A DNA stretch of 64,000 nucleotides. It comes from Sepiola atlantica. Taxonomy: Eukaryota > Mollusca > Cephalopoda > Sepiida > Sepiolidae. Of this stretch, positions 55,590-64,000 are shown in pieces; positions within the stretch are counted from its first letter, which is position 1; every line of letters begins with the position of its first letter. The notes below the pieces were generated by a model. The model did not search any database, was not told the origin of the DNA, and was given only the letters and a program-made list of their open reading frames with translations. The translations under genes were made by a program, and so were the position numbers. The stretch lies in NCBI GenBank assembly GCA_963556195.1, contig OY744529.1, positions 59,418,580 to 59,482,579 of the forward strand, read 5' to 3'.

Positions 55590-56345
55590 AAAGAACAGTG
55601 AAACCGAAAATAAAAAGGCAAGCAGAGCAATAGTTACATGGACGATTTATAAGAATGACTAAAGATATAGCGCATTAAACACATGGACATTGCTATGAAA
55701 AGGACATTTGAACAGAGAAACGAAATCGCTGTTGACATCCGGAAAAATACTGTGATAAGGACGAATTTCATTATAGCCAAGGTAGACAAACCCCAGGAAA
55801 ACAGTATACTGGACTCTGTGCACAAAGAGACGAAACGGTAAACCACATCATAAGTGAATATAGCAAACTCACCCAAAGCAATGGAACTATGCAAGCGATT
55901 GAACTTTGAACATACAGACAAATCGTACGAGCACAAAATAGAGACGGTATTAGAAAAAGAAAACTATAAAATCCTATGAGACATAAAAATACAAACGGAA
56001 CAAGAAATCGGACATGATAATAATACAACAAGAAGGAAAAATCTTTCCAAATAATAAATTTCGCTATCACAGAGATTTATAAGGTGAAAATCAAAGGAGA
56101 AGAAAACTAAAAAAATACATGGAGCTTTCCAGGTAGCTGAAGGAAATATGGAACGCAAAGAAAACTACTGCAATACTAGTCATAGTAGGAGCACTAGGAA
56201 CAGTTTCGATAAAACCTGTAAAAAAGAGTAGCAGAAATTGCAATCAAATGGTATATTGACGCCCTACAAAGCACAGCATTGATAAAAACAGCTGAAATAT
56301 TAAGAAAAATCATCGAGTGCGGAAACCAACTCACATAACCAGATG
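55590..56345 (+). mobile_element. LINE ORF C-terminal region, degraded
   Basis: Plus-strand translation in shifting frames gives KRTFEQRNEIAVDIRKN and LCAQRDETVNHIISEYSKL (a Zn-knuckle-like segment), then LCKRLNFEHTDKSYEHKIET and KENYKIL, IQTEQEIGH, an INFAIT segment and finally STALIKTAEILRKIIE. The order matches the post-RT region of one large invertebrate LINE group (HIISEC..EHK.E..L.N..YKILWD..IQTD..I.H, then LGTA.ILRKVL at the end). About ten stops or frameshifts. RT itself is not present upstream. Confidence 0.7.
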
Positions 56346-57600
56346 ATGCTCACTAATCACAGACAACATCGAACAGAATAACTCTGTGTAAACACAAATA
56401 GAAACGTAGAAAGAATATGTAGATATGTAAAAACAAAAAAACATAATCTGACAGCCCCCACCCTTCAATGAAAACATATTCACACCAGCATCGGTTGGAG
56501 CCTCAGAAAATAATAATGAAGGGTTCGGGAAGATAGAATGATCAAGGAGGGAGAGCACCATCTAAACCTCCATTGGAAGGACACAGAGTATACTGGGATC
56601 CTGGAGGAGGCTTATTGAACAATAGCAAAAAATCAATGGTAAACAGCTGTTGCTAGGATGCAAAATGATTTGCAACGATTATCAAAAAAAGTGCAGAGTA
56701 ATGGATGGAAATCTGGGATGACTTGTAACTCCAACTTGAGATATCTGATATATCTTTCCTTTATTAAATTAAGTGGTATGTGGTGAAACAATTGCTAATA
56801 ACAGTAAGTATATACATATAATCAACTGTATGTTTATATGAATTTATGTATATGCAGTATTGTGGTTTTGCTAACACCAATTTTAGCAAAGAGGTAGACC
56901 AATATATTATGAACAAATTTGAATGTCGAGCCCTCGTTCAGCTGCTCCCTGGTGGGTGTGGCAGTCATTTTCCCAAATGACTGCACCGAAAATACATGCA
57001 GAAGTTAGATAAAGTATGTTTCTGAAAGTTTTTAGTGAATGTTTATTGAATGTCAGTTTCATCATGGAACTATTTTATGAGTCTGGTAACTTCTGCTTCT
57101 GTGACTATCCACCATCATAGGTTGATAGGGTTATCAGTCAGGCTCACTACACCTTGTCTCCTTTGATGTCCGCATTGTTCTACTTGTATGTTTGATAGCA
57201 GTGGAGGGATAGCAGTGAACGACCTGTTCGTCTTTTATATGCACACAAAAAAGGAGCCGACTGTCCTGGCACTGGTGATATTTGCCTGAACCAGTGTTTA
57301 TATCTGGTCATTTGTAGCCAGTCGCCAAGTGAGGTTCCAGCTCAGAATTTCTAGGGTGTGTCGAAGAGTTCTACCATGTCTCTCAGATGTATATGGATCT
57401 AGTACCCATAGTTGGTGTGATCCAGGGCTTGGAACCATTCTGCTAGTTCTCTCAGGGCATCACAAACGACACCTAGTGCAGAGAGTGCACATACACCAGG
57501 ACTGTGATCTCCAGTTGCAGGACAGTTGCCCGGTAGTTGGACTGGGGGTAGACCCTGATCAAAACCAGTTGTTTGTTGCATGCATTACATCATTGTATAA
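56346..57600. other. No gene recognised
   Basis: The frame at 57329-57613 (94 codons, plus) has mixed composition but no domain I recognise. GTTAGGCACGGTTCTTATAC (minus strand, about 57612) lies at the edge of the next mariner and may belong to it. Confidence 0.35.
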
Positions 57601-57609
57601 GAACCGTGC

Positions 57610-58525
57610 CTAACTAATAAAACAATAATTTATAAGCAATATTCGACTTTATTCATCAACATAGTCTCTTTCTAAGGTGATACACTGATTCCAACGCTTC
57701 TCTAACAATTCGATTCCTTTTTTGTAGAACGATTCGTCTTTGGCTTCAAAATATGCCTCTTTTTCCAATATCACTTCTTCATTGGAGCCAAATCTCTTTC
57801 TCTGGAGCATTTTTCTGAGGTTTACAAGCAGTCAGTAGTCGCCGAGGTCAGATCTAAAGAATATGATGGGTGCGGAAGCAATCAAGAATGCAATCCATGT
57901 AGTTTTACTATCGCTGTGATAGACTTGTGACATGGCGCACTGTTTTCATGAAAGAGCACCTTTTCTTCTTCTTCATTTGTGGTTGGTTTTGACAATTTCT
58001 TATTTCAAACGCACCAGTAATGCTATATAATATTCGCTATTGATTATTCTTTCTTTCTTGAGGTAATTGATAACCAAAATACCTTGCACATCCCAAAATA
58101 TGGAGGCCAAAACCTTGCCTGCTAATGTTGCCATCTTTGGTCGTCTTTGGTCACTTTGGATGGTTTTCTCCTGCTATTGTCCACTCAGCTGACTGCCAAT
58201 AGGACTCTGCAGTAAAGTGTGAAATTCCTGTTTCATCCATTATCACATATAGATGCAAAACTCCTTTTTGTTGCATTGTTGTTTTTAATCGACTGGTGAA
58301 TACAGTGCCTTCTGATATCTTTAACTCCTCTGATATCTCACACAACTTCAATTTATAATTGTCCAAAACGAGTTTGTGGACTTTTTTAATGTTTTCTAGG
58401 ACAGCTACCGAATGTCGGCGACCTGAACATTCAGCATAATTTGTGTCTGTGCGACCGTTTTCAAGTCAGTATACCACCTCTGGGGTTAATGACTTTTCCA
58501 TGGAATGGTCCATATTATTTTAGAA
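57610..58525 (-). mobile_element. Mariner transposon fragment, inactive
   Basis: The minus strand encodes KVHKLVLDNYKLKLCEISEE and LKISEGTVFTSRL (helix-turn-helix), then VIMDETGISHFTAESYWQSA and EWTIAGENHPK (first catalytic Asp kept, the usual DETW tryptophan changed to Gly). VLFHENSAPCHKS replaces the expected HQDNAP, so the second Asp is lost. The PHPSYSLDL segment is frameshifted before the third Asp. The C-terminus is GIELLEKRWNQCITLERDYV plus DE and stop. Most of the first helix-turn-helix is deleted. It is a different mariner lineage from the element at 30.6-31.8 kb. Clear terminal repeats were not identified. Confidence 0.85.
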
Positions 58526-58869
58526 GGTCTCCATATTAAGTATCTCAGTATATTATCAATTTAGTGAATTATTCATAGATTAGCATAGTGTTTTGCTGTG
58601 GTGGAACATGTGTTATGGTCGATATTATCGTGAACACTGCACCTCTCATCTTGGGAGGGCATATTACTTGCTCCTAGTGTTCCATTCCCAATCTCATAGG
58701 AAATAGAAATCCCCACGTATGCCAGCTTGTCTAGAATAAGGTGGATATGTTGAAACTAACAATGTCTGACTGGGTGAAGCATGTGGTAGCTCTGCATTGT
58801 TGAACTTCAGAAGCTGAGTAATGTGCAATGTTGCTGCGATTGTGCTTTCACTCGGCTGCTTGATACTAG

Positions 58870-59350
58870 GACCTTATATGATCATAGTGACCAAGGAAGG
58901 CAGCATGTGTGACATGGTGACCTGTGTGTATTCTATAAGACACCCATTGAACACTTCCTCATCTTTGATGATGCGGCATGTCACGATTTGGGCAACACAT
59001 GCGATGTGATGTTCACAAGCCTTTACCAAGATATCTCCAAGCTTGTCATTGAATGCAAACAAAACATGTTAGAAAAATGATCAAGCTGTGTTTGCTTGAA
59101 ATGGATTGTATGCACCTTGTTCTCATGCTTCATGCTCATCTGTTTCATCCTTGATGTGCATAACTGTGGCGGGTCAGCAAGTTTGAAGAATAAAGATGTC
59201 TCACCACTCGTGTGAGCTTCTTCAATAAAGACCGCTAACTCTTTGAAAGCAAATCCTACTATTGAGTCTTCATGTGTATCTTTGTCCACCATTACCTTAA
59301 TCTTCCATTGAATACCTTCGAGAGACAATTTTGGTGTTACTGTAGCCACT
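58870..59350 (-). other. Two adjacent open frames, unassigned
   Basis: Minus-strand frames of 108 codons (59349-59023) and 62 codons (59062-58874) overlap end to start. The translations (SIVGFAFKELAVFIEEAHTS, FNDKLGDILVKACEHHIACV) look protein-like: balanced composition, Cys/His-containing segment. I recognise no family. The interval 58640-59640 is GC-richer than its flanks. It may be an old transposon gene split by a frameshift, or an exon; no splice evidence was assessed. Confidence 0.3.
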
Positions 59351-59639
59351 CCCTTTGTCTAGGAATGTATTCTGTTATGGACTTGTCAGCAACTTTGGCA
59401 TTGCTCTTGACATAATTGTAACACTATCGTGGCCTGGGGAGTTTATCTTGGTGTGTCTGCGCCATTTGAACATCTCTGGAAGGAATCTTATCGTCTTGAG
59501 AACAGATCCACCAACTTTCGGAGAGTACGATAGTCACATTCCGTGGTTCGAGCGTCATTGTACAGATGGATGGCGTCATTGATTCTCTGTATAGAATTAA
59601 TTATCTGGCTTTGCAGAACTATTGTCACTGAAAATTGAA

Positions 59640-60555
59640 CGCTTTGTAAAAGGAAGCAAACAATTATCTAATATGAAAAAATATAGCTTTTATTTCTACA
59701 GTATTTCAAAAACATATATCATTTGAGTCGGCAGAGCTGGTTTGGTACGCGACCTATCTGTATGAAGCAATCTTACCTATTGATATTTGTCTCTTTCATG
59801 GCAACCGAAACGAGAGAAAGAGAATAAAACGTTCAGCTAAGATAAAGAGAGAAACAAGAATATGTCATAAAAAAGAAGAGATAGAAATAAGAACTATAGT
59901 TACTTTCTATCAGCAAGTCCACTCTTTACTGAGGTCAGGTAAAGATGTCCGTCCTTATATCATAAACAACTATCAATTCAGAGTGAAACATGGAAAGTTG
60001 ATTGATGCTCTGTTGTTAATGCAAATAAAATAATGTCTCTAGTTACTTTCCTTCACACAGAGGGAAAAGTTTGGAACAAGGTCGGTTTTTAATGTGGGGA
60101 AATCCAGCTCCAAACAAAGGGGCGCCCATCCTTGTACCACATAATTATTCTGTCTCTGTTGCTCGCTTGATGAAAGTAGATTGAAATGCTTCTATACCAC
60201 AATACTCAACGAATTTAAAGTTCTTCAACATTGTTCTAGGAAAGGAAAGAATTGTATGAAAGGAGTACTTAGAATCAAAGTTGTATGTCTTGATTGTAAG
60301 TCTAATCTATAAATAATTAAATAAATCGATAAAAAAGCACATCGGCACTTTTCTTTGTTATTAAATGCTACTGTACACTAGCAACAACATGCAACTAAAT
60401 GTTTACACAACATTTCAGATTCAAAATAAATAGTTTTTCCTACCAATTTCCCATACATCTCATTCAACTACGGATAAGTATTCCTTAGTAGCCACATGGC
60501 AGCCATTTTTGAAAATGGCGGTTACGGCAGCTCGAAATTATTAGACAATGGTTCA
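59640..60555. other. No gene recognised
   Basis: AT-rich spacer; no long frame, RNA gene or repeat boundary noticed. Confidence 0.4.
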
Positions 60556-60560
60556 TAATA

Positions 60561-60789
60561 TGTCATGGCCCTGTTTAGGGGCGGGAATGAGAACACGGAC
60601 ACGGGGTTTAGGTAAAACAAATATATTGGAGAAAAGTATATACAACAGAGGAACAAGTGAAGTAGTACTTCAGTACTGACTACTAGAGTAGACTGGAGTT
60701 GAACTCAAAACGCTGAGAAGCCTATGCTTCCCGCACCTATTTAGAATGGACAAGTCCAAAATGTTCGTTATAGGTACAGAACCATAACA
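60561..60789 (-). mobile_element. Small solo LTR, 229 bp
   Basis: Starts TGTCATGGCCCTG and ends ACAGAACCATAACA (TG...CA with TGTYATGG..CTG inverted ends). Flanking pentamers TAATA and TGATA differ by one base, compatible with an aged target duplication. It shares GGAATGAGAACACGGACACG and AAAACAAATATATTGG-type blocks with the 51.9-kb LTR. Inferred sense is minus. Confidence 0.6.
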
Positions 60790-62145
60790 TGATATATTGG
60801 TTTACATCTGTACCAAAGCTAGACACTTTTATAAGTCAAAATAGGTTTGAATATTTTAAGTAAACTGTCTCACTGACGTCCACATTTTGGATGTTTTTTC
60901 TGCATCACATCTTGATAACTTATTATATGAACTTCCATAAAATTTCACTGAGAATCGAAAACATCTACTTGTATTCTATTTCCTTCTTTGTAACATTCTG
61001 TATATTTTAGGCTTATATCTGTGCTTGGTAATTTCCAGTCACGTGACGATCTCAACATCAATAGACTCGTCTGTTGAGATAATAATACTCATTATAACAG
61101 ATCCATTATTTATGAACTGACATTTCATTTCTTTCTTTCTTTTGTTCCCTTAGCTGATAATGAAGTCGTTCAATAATGATGTTCAGAATTACCGTAGTCG
61201 ACCAAGTTTATCAAATTAAAGCCCTGATGAGTTGCTTCATCTATCTATAATGCCCTGATTTTACATTGACAAAGATAATTCTTTTTATTTAATGATCAAA
61301 TAATTTGAATCTTATCAATTTAAACTATTAATTTATTGATATTTTTAATAGAAGATCTAATAATTTAAAATATTTTTAATTTAAAAACACTTTTAATTTA
61401 ACAAATACAAAAAGCATACGTTTTTTTGCATTAATGCAGATGCTTACATATATTTTGATTTCCAAATATATTTTTTTAAATACACTTAACCATTAATATA
61501 ATATTCAGCTTATGTTACACTATGTTATTATGCTTATGTTATACAATCTCTTTGCCAAACTTCACACTGACAACATGTTCGTGTCCTGATATTTCCATAC
61601 CACCATTTTCATTAGGGATGTTGGCAACCTTAACATGGTGCCTCCCATGAGCATGTTGCAGGGCAGTCTACTGTTGAGGTCACCTCAACAATTTTGAGAG
61701 ACATAAAAGCAGTGGTGTGGGTATTTACACATATTACAAACTATCTCCCTTTCACATAATATTATTCAGTACTAGGACTTATACTTAGGTATTTGAGGCA
61801 AACAATCAAGAAGTTGGCCCGGGCATCACTAGTGTATGTACACCACTGCACAAAAGACAATACAGCAATGGGCATAGAAAGATGAAGAACACAGAAATTA
61901 AAATTGTATATAAAAGTACACGATTTTATTTGGCCAGCGGGTGCAGATTACAAATAGTTTGGTTCAGTTGTGGAATTCCCATTGAGTTTGACATTGGCAT
62001 TGAGTGCCTGGCCAAGTTGTTACTTCAACGTTGATGATCGAAGAGTTTATGTTGCACTAAGGTTGGACAATAGCTCAACAGTTCCGGTTGCTTCACCAAC
62101 AATACTGGTCAGATGTGGATTTTATCACATATTTATATACACACA
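60790..62145. other. No gene recognised
   Basis: AT-rich spacer. The plus-strand frame starting at 61970 runs into a microsatellite and has no motif before it. Confidence 0.4.
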
Positions 62146-62147
62146 CC

Positions 62148-62151
62148 CCCC

Positions 62152-62231
<80 letters not shown>
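62148..62231. repeat. (CA)n(AT)n microsatellite
   Basis: About eleven CA units followed by about 30 AT units. Confidence 0.97.
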
Positions 62232-62232
<1 letters not shown>

Positions 62233-62352
62233 GCCTAATCAAAAATTGAAGACCACTTGAAAATATTTTAAAAGAAACCTTTTTTCCAACGTAATGAAAA
62301 ATGAAAGAAAGAAAAATGAAAAATAATTTTGTTTTTTCTGTTTGCATTTTCC

Positions 62353-62387
62353 GCACACACACGCACATATATACACACACACACACG

Positions 62388-62441
<54 letters not shown>
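62353..62441. repeat. (CA)n(AT)n microsatellite
   Basis: Interrupted CA units followed by about 21 AT units; same layout as the tract 200 bp upstream. Confidence 0.97.
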
Positions 62442-62445
<4 letters not shown>

Positions 62446-62559
62446 GAGAGAAATAAATAGAGGTAGAATTAGATAAAAATAGATGATAAATAGATATGAG
62501 TTTTGTTTAGTTCGTCTGTTTTTCTTGTAGAGTGATAACACTTCTCATGAAGTTAGGTA

Positions 62560-63063
62560 ATACATTTGTACAAGATTCACACCTAAAGTATTTAACTGAT
62601 CATTATGAATTTTGGAACACAGCTGCTTGGTGTAATGATAGGTTATGTAGGTTATATTTAGTTTAATTTAGTTTTATGCAAAGAGGACAAAGTAGGGTGT
62701 GGAAGCCATTCGGATACATTCTGATACCTTCGATTTTTGTGAAATGTTTACAATACGTATTGGATATGAATAAATATTCCCCAAATTTCAGTTTCTTTGG
62801 AATATTTTAAAGGATTTTTAGGGGACAAAATATAGGCAAACGTTCTATTTGAAAATTCAAATATTCCAGATTTGCATTGAATTTGATCCATAGTTATTAG
62901 ACACCAACTAAGAAAGATTCCCTGAATTTCAATTTGTTTTTAAGATTTTAAACATTTTCTAGAATCAAAATCATTATATCTTGATTTTGATTTTAGTAAA
63001 AGGACATAAAAGTGGTGCAAAACTGTTCTGTTTGGGGAATTAATTATACCCGTTCTGATACCA

Positions 63064-63064
<1 letters not shown>
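62560..63064 (+). repeat. Dispersed repeat family D, copy 5
   Basis: Plus-strand copy with AACTGATCATTATGAATTTT and GAATTTGATCCATAGTTATT, ending CCCGTTCTGATACCAG directly before (AT)n. Confidence 0.8.

Positions 63065-63118
<54 letters not shown>
63065..63118. repeat. (AT)n microsatellite
   Basis: About 26 AT units at the end of a family D copy. Confidence 0.97.
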
Positions 63119-63121
<3 letters not shown>

Positions 63122-63479
63122 GCAATATATATATGATTATTTTTATTTATACAGGCATGTACAAAATCTGCGATGCTGGCATGTCGATTTTATCGATCAA
63201 CAGCTGTTATAAACTGAGATCTCATCAGGCAGAGTTAAAATCCGATCCTTACCTCAGGTCATATTTGGGAAGAATGAAATGGGGAGAACAGAAAAGGAAA
63301 TTTAAGATATGGAAGATCACGTAGTTAGATTTGAGACCGTTGAGAATCAAATAATAATATAAAATGAAATAAAATGAAATATAAATTAACTGAGAATAGA
63401 GAAAGTGGGTGGAAGAGAGGAGGGGAAGGGTAATAAGCTTAATAATAGCAAACAAGAACAATGGACTAAAACTAATCAA

Positions 63480-64000
63480 TTGGGATCCTTTGATGTCTCC
63501 ATGGGCTCTCTGGTTAAGCAGAAGTAACCGACCTAGTTTGGCTCTACATACTATACCACCTCACAAAAGACATTAACATAAAAGACATAGGCTTATATAG
63601 AGATGATGGCTTATTAGTGGTAAAAAATTCAAATGGGCAAAAGTGTGAAACAATGAAAAAGATTATTCTCAGAGAGATGAAAATGTTAAGTCTTAAGGTA
63701 TAAATAAAATCAAATATTAACTTAAATAAAGAAACGTACGAACCCTATACTAAAGATAATGATGATCCAACTTATGTCCATCCACTCTCTAACCATCCAA
63801 AAACTATAATCAAACATATTTCCAAATCAATTGAAACTAGATTCAGCAAATAACTCTTCTAATGAAGCAATCTTTAACATACATTATGCCTTTTACAATA
63901 AAGCACTAAAAGAGAGCGGATACAAAAACACCTAAATTAAATATATCAAACCTACAACGCCCAAAAATAAACATAAAACTAGAAGAAGTATAAAAATTAT
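63480..64000 (+). mobile_element. Reverse-transcriptase fragment with YRDDG box, runs off the right edge
   Basis: Plus-strand translation in two frames starts WDPFDVSMGSL, continues LYILYHLTKDINIKDI and then GLYRDDGLLVVKNSNG, an RT catalytic box of YRDD form. It goes on through CETMKKIILREMKMLSLK and NLNKETYEPYTKDNDDPTYV to HPLSNHPKTIIKHISKSIET. I know this order from RT-plus-GIY-YIG proteins common in cnidarians and molluscs, so a Penelope-like or related element is likely. The GIY-YIG part would lie beyond the window. Stops at several points show decay. Confidence 0.65.

Overview
The window looks like non-coding, repeat-dominated DNA from a metazoan nuclear genome. The mix is Penelope-like elements, jockey-like LINEs, degraded mariner/Tc1 transposons, tRNA-derived short repeats and very abundant long (AT)n tracts in an AT-rich background. 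My best guess is a coleoid cephalopod, probably an octopod; that is an inference from repeat content only. I find no convincing host protein-coding gene. Essentially every open frame with recognisable homology comes from a mobile element, and nearly all of them are broken.

Layout. 0-9 kb: AT-rich spacer, a gypsy integrase scrap, LINE fragments on both strands and two GGAGC-rich patches. 9-25.6 kb: four LINE copies on the minus strand, one of them a chimera, plus a plus-strand LINE 3' end, a Tc1 fragment, a 170-bp tandem repeat and a ribozyme-bearing repeat. 26-28.8 kb: a tandem array of 170-bp units with (AT)n cores, interrupted by a 518-bp solo LTR that carries a U2-snRNA-like segment, followed by a tRNA-like/hammerhead repeat and a Penelope GIY-YIG fragment. 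30.5-35.5 kb: a complete-length but dead mariner, then a Penelope-like element with RT, GIY-YIG and a hammerhead motif, bordered by (AT)n and by an inverted duplicate of its own N-terminal sequence. 37-44.4 kb: a mariner fragment, a LINE fragment and a 2.5-kb, 27-bp minisatellite. 45-54 kb: a head-to-tail dimer of a 360-bp repeat containing a textbook hammerhead ribozyme and Pol III-like boxes, a MITE-like element, an inverted pair of dispersed repeats, C-rich and GA-rich tracts and a small solo LTR. 55-64 kb: a LINE C-terminus, a second mariner, a second small solo LTR and a reverse-transcriptase fragment running off the right edge.

The most interesting signals are RNA-structural. First, a tRNA-headed, hammerhead-bearing repeat family has a dimer at 45.4-45.9 kb and diverged relatives at 11.2 and 28.2 kb. 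The 11.2-kb copy shows compensatory base-pair changes. The arrangement resembles the retrozymes described in metazoans, here with a tRNA-like promoter region. Second, the 27.4-27.9 kb LTR carries a shortened U2-like RNA in what I infer to be its sense orientation, just downstream of a TATA box. Third, a hammerhead lies downstream of the Penelope coding region, as known for that class. All comparisons to known families are from memory; no searches were run.
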